DNA of 64,000 nt from Pseudomonas sp. H9 (GTDB lineage: Bacteria > Pseudomonadota > Gammaproteobacteria > Pseudomonadales > Pseudomonadaceae), in assembly GCF_004353925.1 (NCBI RefSeq), contig NZ_SMOK01000008.1:62001-126000 (forward strand), written 5' to 3'. Position 1 is the first letter of the stretch; each line of letters opens with the position of its first letter. A program made the position numbers and the translations under genes. The notes below the pieces were generated by a model, which had not been told where the DNA came from, did not search any database, and worked only from the letters and a program-made list of their open reading frames with translations. Shown here in pieces: positions 18,515-27,168 of this stretch.

Positions 18515-19006
18515 TTGGCTACAAACATCATCACCCGAGAAGGTTACGAAGCGCTGAAAAGCGAGCTGGATCATCTCTGGCGCACCTACCGCCCGGAAAT
18601 TACTGCCAAAGTTGCCTGGGCAGCGTCGCTGGGTGATCGCAGTGAAAACGCCGACTACCAGTACAACAAGAAACTGCTGCGGGAAATCGACAGGCGCGTA
18701 CGCTACCTGCGTAAACGCCTGGAAGACGCCAAAGTCGTCGACTATTCGCCCGAGCAGGAAGGCAAGGTGTTCTTCGGCGCCTGGGTTGAGGTCGAGAACG
18801 ACGAAGGCGAAGTGAAGACCTTCAGGATCGTTGGTTACGACGAAATCTATGGGCGCAACGACTACATTTCCATCGACTCACCGATGGCCCGGGCACTGCT
18901 GAAGAAAGGCAAGGATGACGAGGTCGTCGTACAAACGCCTAGCGGGGAAACCACTTGGTACATCAACAGTGTCAGCTACAAGCCTGCGGACTCAGCTCAA
19001 GCGTGA
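18515..19006 (+). CDS. greB: Transcription elongation factor GreB
   Basis: GreB rescues backtracked RNA polymerase by stimulating transcript cleavage. The 163-residue protein has the N-terminal coiled coil with the acidic tip motif GDRSENADYQYNKK, which carries the catalytic Asp/Glu pair, and a C-terminal FKBP-like domain. GreB rather than GreA is supported by the long coiled-coil Arg/Lys stretch RRVRYLRKRLEDAKVVD. The start is TTG 18515 with AAGGA upstream; the nearby ATG 18501 is out of frame. The rare start codon may keep expression low. Confidence 0.93.
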   Translation: MATNIITREGYEALKSELDHLWRTYRPEITAKVAWAASLGDRSENADYQYNKKLLREIDRRVRYLRKRLEDAKVVDYSPEQEGKVFFGAWVEVENDEGEVKTFRIVGYDEIYGRNDYISIDSPMARALLKKGKDDEVVVQTPSGETTWYINSVSYKPADSAQA

Positions 19007-19018
19007 GCAAACCCCGGC

Positions 19019-19327
19019 TCAACCGCGGGTGATCAACCCTTGGCGCGCAACGCGGGTCAGGTGACCGATCACCTCAGCGGCGTTTTCGGCGCTGGGGGCC
19101 TGGATCACGGCCAGGTCAAAGCGGTCGCTGGCAAACTGGTCGAGGGCGTCGCGGGTGTCAGCGAACTGGATCAGAAAGGCGGTTGCACTGCCCTTGCGCC
19201 GAGGCCAGCCGTCAAGGTATCGCAGGAGTGTGGGTTGGTGGCTGCCGCCCAGCAGAATACGCGGCACGCGAGTGGCCTGGCTGGCAGGCAGAGGGGTCAG
19301 GCAGACACTGGTACGTGGACAACTCAT
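19019..19327 (-). CDS. Conserved hypothetical protein, 102 residues
   Basis: I cannot assign a function. The N terminus has PLPASQATRVPRILLGGS and the middle FLIQFADTRDALDQFASDRFDLAVIQAP, which looks like an alpha/beta fold resembling part of a receiver or Rossmann domain. It ends GLITRG. It resembles a group of pseudomonad hypothetical proteins that I recall as longer (about 150 residues), so it may be truncated at its C terminus next to greB. The upstream DNA (19376-19422) contains strong inverted repeats that would be in its leader. Confidence 0.55.
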   Translation of the reverse strand: MSCPRTSVCLTPLPASQATRVPRILLGGSHQPTLLRYLDGWPRRKGSATAFLIQFADTRDALDQFASDRFDLAVIQAPSAENAAEVIGHLTRVARQGLITRG

Positions 19328-19375
19328 GGAGTATTTCTCCGCCTCGCAGATCCCGCTGGGCTGCGGTGGGAGGCG

Positions 19376-19422
19376 TCACCGAACCAGCGTTTTAGCGGTA
19401 TTCGGTGAACCCCTTCGGGTTC
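19376..19422 (-). promoter_or_regulatory. Structured leader with two overlapping hairpins before the 102-residue gene
   Basis: TCACCGAA (19376-19383) pairs perfectly with TTCGGTGA (19401-19408). GAACCC (19407-19412) pairs with GGGTTC (19417-19422) around CTTC. The two share bases 19407-19408, so they compete slightly. They lie 48-95 bases upstream of the start codon of the minus-strand gene. This could be an RNA leader, a terminator for unseen transcription, or a protein site. Confidence 0.35.
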
Positions 19423-19504
19423 TCCTGCGCCCCGCAAGTAGCTGTTTAAATCGGCGCAAGTCAGCATCCTAGAGAAGCGGCGGGCGGGCTGTCAACTGTG
19501 GGAA

Positions 19505-19560
19505 TCTGTAGGAACGGTGTGTTTGACAGATTTTGTTCGTGGGGCTAGCCCGCTCCTACG
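19505..19560. repeat. Degenerate REP copy
   Basis: CTGTAGGAACGGTG near 19505 and GTGGGGCTAGCCCGCTCCTA at 19540-19559 are half-conserved REP arms, with a CTAGC centre replacing the usual CAAGC. It lies against the stop codon of the MltF-like gene. Confidence 0.5.
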
Positions 19561-21010
19561 GACGTTCCAGCGATGCGCGGGCGCGGTCGAAGGCGAGGAA
19601 GTATTTGTTGACGCTGTTGACGTAGCTGACCGGGCCCATGCCGACCTGCTCCATGGCAATGCGCTCGGTCTGGAAGAACCACTGGTTGCCATTCAAGCCG
19701 CGCCGCCTGGCCTCTGCACGCATGGCCTGCACCCGCTCAGGCCCCAGGTTGTAAGCGGCCAGGGTAAAAGCCATGCGCTCACGCTCATTGAGCTGGTTGC
19801 TGGAGAAGAATTTGCGACGGATCAACGCCATGTAACGCGCACTGGCCCGGACATTGCCGTCGACATTACTGATGTTGCTCACTCCCACCCGCTGGGCCGC
19901 ACTGGAGGTGATCTGCATCAGCCCATGGGTTCCCCCGGCACCTCGGGCCGCAGGATTGAGCGAAGACTCTTTGAAGGCCACGGCAGCCAGGTTCAACCAA
20001 TCGATATTCTGTTCACTGGCATGACGTTGCAAAACGGGACGCAACGCTTCCAGGCGCTTACGGTCAGTGCGCGCCAATGGATTGTGTACCCGGTACAAGC
20101 GCCGATAGATACGCTCGAAGGCGGCGTCCTGGTTTTCCGGCGGTTTGTAGCCCTGCAAAAAACGGTCAACACTGGCGTGCAGCATCACCGCTTCACGACG
20201 CACGTACCAGCGCATCGCATCAGGTGCAGCCACTTGCACCTTGCGATCGACACGCAGTTTGGGCATGACCCTGGCCCAACGCTCGGCAATCGGCTGTTCG
20301 ACCACTGTCAGGTGAAAAATGCCGGCTTGGACCATTTCCAGCACATCTTCCACGGCCAGGGTCGGATCCACCCACTCGACTTTGATCGGGGGCAGTTTGC
20401 GCAGCGCCAGCTGCTGATTGATTTCATGCAGGGTGTCACCCGCCGCACTGGCGCTGGTCAGTGCCAGGGTACGCCCGGATAATTGCTCGACGCGCTGGAA
20501 ACTGCGCTCCCCTTTACGCCCCACCAAGACCATCGGCACGTTGTCCACGACCGGGTCGCTGGCCACCAGGCCACGGGTAGAGGTGGGATCAAGCAGTTCG
20601 CCGGGCGCGACCAGATCAGCTTCACCTCGCTGCAAGGCAGCCAGGAGCTGGTCCTTGGCCCGGGGGATAATTTTCAGACGGATTTCCTCGCCGTCGCGAG
20701 CCCTGCCGTTGAGGTAATGCTCGAACGCTCGCAAGCGATGGTATTCCACCCCCACCGGCTCGCCCTTGACCTCACCAGAGCTGTTGCGGCTCTGATTGAC
20801 CAGCACCTTGAGTACCCGGCTGCTACGGATTTGCGCCAGATCGCGGACTTGGGTCTTGCTCACCGTCTGCTGTGGCCCGGGCAGGCGCGCGCTGGCCGGG
20901 CCTGCCTGAAGCAGCCCAAGGCTCAGCACGATCAACAAAAACAGCGCTCGGGTCATCCGTACAAAGGTCCGTGCGTGTGTGGTGGGCGCCATAGTGTGCG
21001 GTCGTTCCAT
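19556..21010 (-). CDS. MltF-like membrane-associated lytic murein transglycosylase
   Basis: It cleaves peptidoglycan glycan strands, forming 1,6-anhydro ends. After a signal/anchor (MTRALFLLIVLSLGLLQAG) comes a periplasmic-binding-protein-like domain and then a C-terminal SLT domain. The SLT domain has the catalytic Glu in AAVAFKESSLNPAARG, plus GTHGLMQIT and FTLAAYNLGPERV. The two-domain order is that of MltF. No candidate start (21010, 20992, 20956) has a clear ribosome binding site; I give 21010 (484 residues), but 20956 would give the cleanest signal peptide. It diverges from tatD. Pseudomonads have a second MltF, so I give no symbol. Confidence 0.82.
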   Translation of the reverse strand: MERPHTMAPTTHARTFVRMTRALFLLIVLSLGLLQAGPASARLPGPQQTVSKTQVRDLAQIRSSRVLKVLVNQSRNSSGEVKGEPVGVEYHRLRAFEHYLNGRARDGEEIRLKIIPRAKDQLLAALQRGEADLVAPGELLDPTSTRGLVASDPVVDNVPMVLVGRKGERSFQRVEQLSGRTLALTSASAAGDTLHEINQQLALRKLPPIKVEWVDPTLAVEDVLEMVQAGIFHLTVVEQPIAERWARVMPKLRVDRKVQVAAPDAMRWYVRREAVMLHASVDRFLQGYKPPENQDAAFERIYRRLYRVHNPLARTDRKRLEALRPVLQRHASEQNIDWLNLAAVAFKESSLNPAARGAGGTHGLMQITSSAAQRVGVSNISNVDGNVRASARYMALIRRKFFSSNQLNERERMAFTLAAYNLGPERVQAMRAEARRRGLNGNQWFFQTERIAMEQVGMGPVSYVNSVNKYFLAFDRARASLERP

Positions 21011-21114
21011 GACAATTGACCGCAAAAGACCACGACAACTCATTGAAGTTCTTCGATTTATCGAAATTTCCCGAGCTTTGCTATGCTGGCCGGCCACCGG
21101 CCTGAGGTAGCACC

Positions 21115-21921
21115 ATGCAACTCATCGACATCGGCGTCAATCTGACCAACCCAAGTTTTGCCGATAAACACCACGCGATTCTGGAGCGTGCCGAGGCGGC
21201 CGGTGTACGGCAAATGATGGTCACGGGCACCAGCCTTGAGGGCAGTGAGCAAGCGCTGGAGCTGTGCCTGGCGCTGGATGAGGACGGCCAGAAGTTGTTC
21301 AGCACCGCTGGCGTTCACCCCCACGACGCCAGTCAGTGGAGCAGCGATAGTACCCGCCAGCTGCGTGCCCTGCTGGAGCAACCGCGAGTGCGCGCAGTGG
21401 GCGAATGCGGGCTGGACTTCAACCGCGACTTTTCGCCTCGCCCGCAACAGGAAAAAGCCCTGGAGGAACAACTGGCGCTAGCAGTCGAATTGCAGATGCC
21501 GGTGTTTCTTCACGAACGTGACGCCAGCGAACGCCTGCTGGCGATTCTCAAGGACCACCGCGACCGCCTGCCGGCCGCAGTCGTGCACTGTTTTACCGGC
21601 GAGCGCACCGCGCTGTTCGGTTATCTGGACCTGGACCTGCACATTGGCATCACCGGCTGGATCTGCGACGAACGCCGCGGTACCCATCTGCACCCGCTGG
21701 TGAGCAGTATTCCTCAGGGCCGCCTGATGCTGGAAAGTGACGCCCCTTACCTGTTGCCACGCAGCCTGCGCCCCAAACCCAAGAACGGCCGCAACGAACC
21801 CGCATTCCTCACTGAGGTACTGCGCGAGGTTGCCCTGCACCGTGGCGAGAGCGTTGAGCAACTGGCAGCCCACACCACCGCCTGCGCGCGGGCGTTCTTT
21901 AGTCTGCCCGCGATTATTTGA
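21115..21921 (+). CDS. tatD: TatD-family metal-dependent deoxyribonuclease
   Basis: The 268-residue TIM-barrel hydrolase begins [15 protein letters not shown], as in E. coli TatD rather than YcfH or YjjV. Metal-ligand motifs are [20 protein letters not shown] with the bridging Glu, [18 protein letters not shown] and [10 protein letters not shown]. TatD has 3'-5' exonuclease activity and roles in DNA repair and possibly protein quality control. ATG 21115 follows GAGG. The gene is 86 bases upstream of a chemoreceptor gene on the same strand. Confidence 0.88.
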   Translation: MQLIDIGVNLTNPSFADKHHAILERAEAAGVRQMMVTGTSLEGSEQALELCLALDEDGQKLFSTAGVHPHDASQWSSDSTRQLRALLEQPRVRAVGECGLDFNRDFSPRPQQEKALEEQLALAVELQMPVFLHERDASERLLAILKDHRDRLPAAVVHCFTGERTALFGYLDLDLHIGITGWICDERRGTHLHPLVSSIPQGRLMLESDAPYLLPRSLRPKPKNGRNEPAFLTEVLREVALHRGESVEQLAAHTTACARAFFSLPAII

Positions 21922-22007
21922 CGCATATCAACGCGCATTCACGCTAAGCTCGGCACAATGATGGCACCTTGCCAACAATGTTTCCGCTCAATCAGAGAAG
22001 ACCTTCC

Positions 22008-23486
22008 ATGGGTGCCTGGCTTAGCAATATCTCCCTGAAATACAAGTTCTGGGCCGTCAACGCGGTGGCCTTTGTCACGACGCTGTTCCTGGTGCTGTAT
22101 GCCGTACACCTGGAGCAACAAGCCCGGGCTGAGGCGGCTCAGGTCAAAGCCCAGTCCGAAGCGCAATTGTTGAACGCCTGGCCCGCCGACCAGGCCTTGC
22201 CCGACAATCCGCTGTGGTTGCAGTACGCCCCGGGTCAAGTGCCGTCTTACGCCAATGAAGACTTCCAGGCCCTGGCCAACGCTCAGGGCTGGGTCGAGCT
22301 GCATGGTCTGGCCTTGACTGGCAGCCATCCCGTCAGCGGCGCCCAGGTGATCAGCCGCGACGGTCAACAGATTGCCGTGCTCGCCCCCTCCCCCAGCCTG
22401 CTCCAGGTGTTCACCGACCGTTTCACCAACTATGCGGTCTGCGTGCTGATCCTGATGCTGGCGATGCTTTGTGCTTCGCAGTTGTTGATCCGTTTCCTGC
22501 TCAGTCAGCTCAACACCCTCAAGGATGTGATGCTGCATGTGGAAAAGACCGGCGACCTCTCGGCCCGGGTGCCGTTGTCGTGTGGTGATGAGGTCGGTCA
22601 GATGGCCAGCGCTTTCAACGCCATGCAAACCACCTATCACCGCGTGGTCAACACCGTGGCACGCACCGCCGCGCAACTTGACTCCGGTGCTGCGCGCCTG
22701 GCCGCCAGCATGAACGACGTGCGCCACGGCATGCTCGGCCAACAGAGCGAAACCGACCAGGCGGCCACCGCCATCAACGAGATGTCGGCCACCGTCTATC
22801 ACATTGCCCAACATGCCGGGGCTACACGCGATCTGTCACAAACCGCCGATACCTTGGCGGGCAGCGGCCAGGAAGTGGTCAGCCGCGTACAAACCTCGAT
22901 TTCCGGGCTGTCCAGTGGTGTGCAGCAAACGGCTGAGATGATTCGCCAACTGGCTGAAGACAGCCAGAAGATCAACGGTGTAGTCGGTGTGATTCACAGC
23001 ATCGCCGAACAGACCAACCTGCTGGCACTCAACGCCGCAATCGAAGCCGCCCGCGCCGGCGATCTGGGGCGTGGCTTTGCCGTGGTTGCCGATGAAGTAC
23101 GCAACCTGGCCAAACGTGTGCAGGCCTCCACCGACGAGATCACCACCATGGTCTCGGCACTGCAGGCGGGCACCCGCGATGCCGTGGACTTCATGCAGGA
23201 AAGCTCGTTCAAGGCCGATGATTGTGTACAGCAGGCACAGGAAGCCGGCGCCGCACTGGCCGAGATCACCAGCGCGGTGGCACAGATGCGCGAAAGCAAC
23301 ACCCAGATTGCCGTCGCCGCCGAGCAGCAAAGCCAGGTGGCCGAAGAAATGAACCGCGCTGTGGTGAGCATTCGCGACGTGACCGAAGAGACGGTGCAGC
23401 AAACCGTTGACTCGGCCACCACCAGCAACGAGCTTGCTACTCTGGCTGGTGAATTGAACAAGGTGATCGGCCAGCTCAAGCTATAG
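22008..23486 (+). CDS. Methyl-accepting chemotaxis protein with a small periplasmic domain
   Basis: The 492-residue receptor has TM1 (about 12-32), a periplasmic region of only about 110 residues, TM2 (about 140-165), a HAMP domain with [22 protein letters not shown], and a long signalling coiled coil. The hairpin tip contains the conserved [20 protein letters not shown]. It lacks an obvious C-terminal CheR-tethering pentapeptide. The small sensor domain has no recognisable Cache fold, so the ligand is unknown. ATG 22008 ([14 protein letters not shown]) follows AGAGAAG; an upstream in-frame ATG at 21969 lacks a site. Confidence 0.88.
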   Translation: MGAWLSNISLKYKFWAVNAVAFVTTLFLVLYAVHLEQQARAEAAQVKAQSEAQLLNAWPADQALPDNPLWLQYAPGQVPSYANEDFQALANAQGWVELHGLALTGSHPVSGAQVISRDGQQIAVLAPSPSLLQVFTDRFTNYAVCVLILMLAMLCASQLLIRFLLSQLNTLKDVMLHVEKTGDLSARVPLSCGDEVGQMASAFNAMQTTYHRVVNTVARTAAQLDSGAARLAASMNDVRHGMLGQQSETDQAATAINEMSATVYHIAQHAGATRDLSQTADTLAGSGQEVVSRVQTSISGLSSGVQQTAEMIRQLAEDSQKINGVVGVIHSIAEQTNLLALNAAIEAARAGDLGRGFAVVADEVRNLAKRVQASTDEITTMVSALQAGTRDAVDFMQESSFKADDCVQQAQEAGAALAEITSAVAQMRESNTQIAVAAEQQSQVAEEMNRAVVSIRDVTEETVQQTVDSATTSNELATLAGELNKVIGQLKL

Positions 23487-23507
23487 GCACGATAGCCGCC
23501 GCTCATT

Positions 23508-23525
23508 GGCCCCCTGACGGGGGCC
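23508..23525 (+). terminator. GC-rich hairpin after the chemoreceptor gene
   Basis: GGCCCCC and GGGGGCC pair around TGAC directly after the stop codon region. No T run follows, so termination would be partial and the downstream Mpo1-like gene may be co-transcribed. Confidence 0.4.
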
Positions 23526-23562
23526 GCACTATTCTTCAAACAGCACCCTGAGGAATAGCCCC

Positions 23563-23925
23563 ATGAACAAACGCCTGCCCAACCTGCACGCCTGGCAATG
23601 GCGTAGCTACCACCACAACCACCGCAACCCGACCAACCTGGTGTTGCACCTGATCGCCGTCCCGCTGTTCATCCTTGGCGCGCTGCTGGTGCTGTCCGGG
23701 CTGTTCTCACTGGACCTTGGGCAACTGGCGGTGGGCATCATTGCCCTGATCGCCGGCCTGGGCATGCAACGTCAGGGGCACCGACTCGAAGCCGAACAAC
23801 CGGAACCGTTCAGCGATCGCAAAGATGCCGTCGGCCGGTTGCTCGTCGAACAGTTCGTCACCTTTCCTCGTTTCGTGCTGAGCGGCGCCTGGTGGCGTGC
23901 CTGGCGCAACCGCCATCGTCATTAG
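23563..23925 (+). CDS. Mpo1-like (DUF962-type) small membrane protein
   Basis: The 120-residue protein has the segment YHHNHRNPTNLVLHLIAVP, matching the His-x(n)-Pro-x-Asn-x(n)-His pattern of the Mpo1/DUF962 family. Two hydrophobic helices follow (about 30-50 and 55-72), then a basic C terminus RAWRNRHRH. Yeast Mpo1 is an Fe(II)-dependent dioxygenase that shortens 2-hydroxy fatty acids; the bacterial function is not established. Its stop codon overlaps the stop codon of the convergent thioesterase gene. Confidence 0.6.
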   Translation: MNKRLPNLHAWQWRSYHHNHRNPTNLVLHLIAVPLFILGALLVLSGLFSLDLGQLAVGIIALIAGLGMQRQGHRLEAEQPEPFSDRKDAVGRLLVEQFVTFPRFVLSGAWWRAWRNRHRH

Positions 23926-24722
23926 GCAAACACAGTCACCGTCTGGCGGCTGATGGCCAACAACTCGCCTTGAACCGTCCACAGGGCCGCCGATGCATGC
24001 CCATAGCCATCACGGGCATGCTCGGTGTGCACACAGTACTTGCACCAGTCCAGAGTGGTCAGGCTCGGCACCGGCTGGGGGAACTCGATGGTCCAGGTCA
24101 GGGTGCTGCCAGCCGCCGGTTTGTTCAGGAACGGCATCAACGATGGCGGCCAGGCATCAACCAAGGCCAGCAGGTGCGCTTCACTCAAGGTTTCGTCACC
24201 GCCCTCGTCCCGCAGCCGGACATAACCGCCCATGGTGCGTGATTGGTTGTTGCTGAACGGCAGCCCGCCGACGGCCCAACGCAGGGCGAAATGCTGCATG
24301 AACTCTGGCGTTACGCCTGGGATGTGGGGAAGTTCGCTGGCGGCCGCTCCCAGCTCGGGCATTTCCACGGCGGGCAAAGCCGGAACATCGACCATTGATG
24401 TGCGCCCGCCGCCGAAGCTGCCCTGCATCAACGTGACAACCTGGCCATTTTGTATCGCACGGCCCAATAGCGAACTGACCGCCTTGCCTTCACGCAACAA
24501 CTCCACTTCGAAGCTGATCGGCACTTCAGGCTCAGCCGGCCCCACAAAGGTAATCGCCAGAGAACGCACCGGGCGACCGGGCGAGGTTTTCGACAGCATA
24601 GTTTCATAAAGCAAGGCGGCCATCAGGCCACCAAAACAGGCCCGCCCCTGCGCCCAACTGGCAGGAATCGACACCGACTGAGGGTGCAGGTGCGCCGCTT
24701 TGAGCAGTTTCGAAAAATTCAT
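23922..24722 (-). CDS. Acyl-CoA thioesterase family protein (double hotdog)
   Basis: The 266-residue protein looks like the TesB-type double-hotdog thioesterase family. ACFGGLMAALLYETM is the first hotdog helix region, then RSLAITFVGPAEPEVPISFEVELLREGKAVSS gives the conserved beta strands, and LTWTIEFPQPVP sits in the second hotdog. It would hydrolyse acyl-CoA in the cytoplasm; chain preference is unknown. ATG 24722 opens MNFSKLLKAAHLH. The stop codon overlaps that of the convergent Mpo1-like gene by sharing TTAG. A lipid-related link between the two is possible but only inferred. Confidence 0.75.
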   Translation of the reverse strand: MNFSKLLKAAHLHPQSVSIPASWAQGRACFGGLMAALLYETMLSKTSPGRPVRSLAITFVGPAEPEVPISFEVELLREGKAVSSLLGRAIQNGQVVTLMQGSFGGGRTSMVDVPALPAVEMPELGAAASELPHIPGVTPEFMQHFALRWAVGGLPFSNNQSRTMGGYVRLRDEGGDETLSEAHLLALVDAWPPSLMPFLNKPAAGSTLTWTIEFPQPVPSLTTLDWCKYCVHTEHARDGYGHASAALWTVQGELLAISRQTVTVFA

Positions 24723-24803
24723 GCCGGTCTCATCCGTGGGAAAACGCCGATCTTAACCAGCGCAGGTCACACGGACAGCCCGCATTTCGGCCATATCAGC
24801 GGC

Positions 24804-25571
24804 TTATCGCTGCGCAAGTACTGCTTGCAAGCGCTCCAGCGTCTCATCGGCACGCTGTTCGGCTTCCTGCAGTTGCGTTTGCCACAGGGCAACACAGGGC
24901 TGCAAGTCGTGCTGCTGCTCGGCCTGCAGCAACCACTGCAAGCGGTCGTGCCAGTCGCCGAGGTCGCCTTGGGCGCACTTGAGCGTGCGCTGCAAACGCC
25001 GCCCTGCATGCTCCAGCTGCGGATAGGCTTCTGCCGCATAGCGCACCCGTTTGATCAGCAAACGCAAGCGATGGCGGTCGTGAGCAGGGTCCTGCAGTGC
25101 TTGGCGCAATTTTTTCCACTGCTTTTCCAGGCGTTGGTCAAGGCGCTTGTGCAAGCGCCGGATCAAACCCTCTCGCTCAGCAGCGCGCAAGAAGATCGGA
25201 AAGGCATCGGTAATCGCCAACAAGCGCTGCAGCTCAGCGCTTTCGGCAACGCTGGCATACGTCTGGCGGCGATGGGCCAACCTGGCCTGCGCCGCCGAGA
25301 TCTGATTGCACTCAAGCAATTGCGCCGCCAGCACTTCGCGATCCCGCAACGGTGTGGTCAGGTTACCCAGTGCTTGCCCTGCGGCGTCCAAGTGATCGAC
25401 GCCCGGCAAGTCGTGCAGCGGCCGCAGCAAGCTGCGCAAGCGGCGCGTGGCAATACGCAGATCATGCAATGCTTCGCTGTCGGTATCCGCCGCCAGCCGC
25501 GCCTGGCAACCGAGCAAGCGAACCTGCAGGGCCAGTACGTTGGCAATCACGTGGTCAAGCATTACCGCCAT
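24804..25571 (-). CDS. CHAD domain protein
   Basis: The 255-residue all-helical protein has the CHAD signature: EALHDLRIATRRLRSLLRPL with conserved His/Arg residues, and later HRLRLLIKRVRYAAEAYPQL with the second basic helix. CHAD domains bind polyphosphate through a basic surface, often near polyphosphate granules. There is no CYTH domain fused. ATG 25571 has a strong AGGAGGAAA. The gene follows a small lipoprotein gene by 14 bases, so the two form an operon. Confidence 0.88.
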   Translation of the reverse strand: MAVMLDHVIANVLALQVRLLGCQARLAADTDSEALHDLRIATRRLRSLLRPLHDLPGVDHLDAAGQALGNLTTPLRDREVLAAQLLECNQISAAQARLAHRRQTYASVAESAELQRLLAITDAFPIFLRAAEREGLIRRLHKRLDQRLEKQWKKLRQALQDPAHDRHRLRLLIKRVRYAAEAYPQLEHAGRRLQRTLKCAQGDLGDWHDRLQWLLQAEQQHDLQPCVALWQTQLQEAEQRADETLERLQAVLAQR

Positions 25572-25585
25572 GGTTTCCTCCTGTG

Positions 25586-25864
25586 TCAGCGCCCGGCGCG
25601 CGATTCACGAATGTAGAAACGCGCTTTCTCAGCTTTGTTGCTGCACCCTTCGAACGCCTCGAATTGCTGTTGGGTCTTGGCTCCGGTCAACAACGACAGG
25701 GCCTTGGAGTAACTGACGGTGCCGGCAAAGCCTTCCGCCTTGGCCAGATCAAGCTCTTTCCAGGCCGCGTCCAACTGATTGGCACAGCTGTCGCGATAGG
25801 CTGTTTTACCCGCACAACCAGTCAGAACCAGAGCAATCAGAGGCAGGCAAATCCAGGCTTTCAT
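25586..25864 (-). CDS. Small lipoprotein of unknown function
   Basis: The 92-residue precursor has MKAWICLPLIALVLTGCAG, a typical lipoprotein signal with lipobox LTGC. The mature part contains NQLDAAWKELDLAKAEGFAGT and two further Cys residues (SCANQ, EGCSN) that could form a disulfide. ATG 25864 follows GAGGG. It is the first gene of a two-gene operon with the CHAD protein. I recognise no functional family. Confidence 0.75.
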   Translation of the reverse strand: MKAWICLPLIALVLTGCAGKTAYRDSCANQLDAAWKELDLAKAEGFAGTVSYSKALSLLTGAKTQQQFEAFEGCSNKAEKARFYIRESRAGR

Positions 25865-26021
25865 CGGTGATCCCTCAAAAGAAATATTCAACGTGGCGTG
25901 TTCGACGACTACAAAGAAGAAAAGTGCCCTGCAAAGCGTAGCGCAGCGCGCATGACGATTGAAGCACAGACGCAAATGGGCGCATTGTTAGACCATCGAC
26001 GCACGACAACCGGGAGCCATT

Positions 26022-27062
26022 ATGAGTAAACGCGTGGCATTGGTGCTGGGCTCGGGCGGAGCCCGTGGGTATGCGCACATTGGCGTGATCGAAGAATTGG
26101 AACGACGTGGCTATGACATCGCCTGTGTCGCCGGTTGTTCCATGGGCGCGGTCATTGGTGGCATCTATGCTGCGGGCAAACTTGAGGAGTACCGCAATTG
26201 GATTGAAAGCCTCGACTACCTGGATGTGTTGCGCCTGGTGGATGTGAGCTTTCGCCTGGGGGCGATCCGTGGCGAGAAAGTGTTCGGGCAGATTCGTAAA
26301 ATCGTCGGCGAAGTGAACATCGAGGAACTGCGCATCCCCTACACAGCCGTGGCTGCCGACCTGACCAACCAGCAGGAAATCTGGTTCCAGGAAGGTTGCC
26401 TGCACCAGGCCATGCGCGCCTCAGCGGCCATCCCCAGCCTGTTCACCCCAGTGGTACAGGGCAACCGTATGCTGGTCGATGGCGGCATTCTCAACCCGTT
26501 GCCGATCATTCCGGTGGTGTCCAGCCATTGCGACCTGATCATTGCCGTGAACCTCAACTCGACCAACCAGAAGCAGTACCAGTTGCCGGTGATCGAGCGC
26601 CCAGCGGCCTTCAAGCTGCGCTTTGACAACCTGATCAGTTCCTTGGGGTCGCACTTGCCGTTCCGGCGTAAGCAGGCTGAACAACTGTTACGCATTGAGC
26701 AAGATCTGCAACCGCGAGCCGCGCAAATTCCCAACCCTTGGCTCAGCGATGCTGCCGACCCTGAAGCCCAGCAACCGGCAGCGGCCCCGGAAACCGATGG
26801 GGCACCGAAGTCAGCGGCGGGTTCGTTCATCATCGACAACGTCGGGCCAGCTTCATTGCTGGACCTGATCAACCAGAGTTTCGAGGTGATGCAAACCTCA
26901 TTGGCCCAATACAAGATTGCCGGCTACCCGCCAGATATCCTGATCAACGTGCCCAAGCGGGTGTGCCGCTTCTTCGAGTTCTACAAGGCACCGGAACTGA
27001 TCGCCCTGGGCCGGGAGATTGCCCGCGATACCTTGGAAAACTATGAGGCTGAACGCCGGTAG
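26022..27062 (+). CDS. Patatin-like phospholipase (RssA-type)
   Basis: The 346-residue protein carries the complete patatin catalytic set: oxyanion loop GSGGARGYAHIGV, nucleophile elbow AGCSMGA (GxSxG), and the Asp of the Ser-Asp dyad in LVDGGILNPLP. A Pro/Ala-rich linker lies at about 245-265, followed by a C-terminal domain. It resembles RssA/YlbK-type bacterial patatins, probably acting on membrane lipids from the cytoplasm. Its stop codon TAG (27060-27062) is part of a REP sequence, so the last residue (Arg-Arg end) abuts the repeat. Confidence 0.85.
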   Translation: MSKRVALVLGSGGARGYAHIGVIEELERRGYDIACVAGCSMGAVIGGIYAAGKLEEYRNWIESLDYLDVLRLVDVSFRLGAIRGEKVFGQIRKIVGEVNIEELRIPYTAVAADLTNQQEIWFQEGCLHQAMRASAAIPSLFTPVVQGNRMLVDGGILNPLPIIPVVSSHCDLIIAVNLNSTNQKQYQLPVIERPAAFKLRFDNLISSLGSHLPFRRKQAEQLLRIEQDLQPRAAQIPNPWLSDAADPEAQQPAAAPETDGAPKSAAGSFIIDNVGPASLLDLINQSFEVMQTSLAQYKIAGYPPDILINVPKRVCRFFEFYKAPELIALGREIARDTLENYEAERR

Positions 27063-27163
27063 GAGCGGGCTTGCTGTAGGAGCGGGCTTGCCCCGCGATT
27101 GCGGTTTGTCGGTCATATCGAATCGCGGGGCAAGCCCGCTCCTACAGCAAGCCTGCTCCTACC
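27058..27163. repeat. Extended REP inverted pair with duplicated head, 43-base arms
   Basis: Arms at 27058-27100 and 27121-27163 are inverted repeats with a single mismatch. Each arm contains one complete REP plus a second copy of the REP head (GTAGGAGCGGGCTTGC), a tandem duplication present on both sides. The 20-base spacer is unique. The left arm includes the stop codon of the patatin gene and the right arm ends six bases before the kdpE stop. Confidence 0.9.
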
Positions 27164-27168
27164 AGGCC

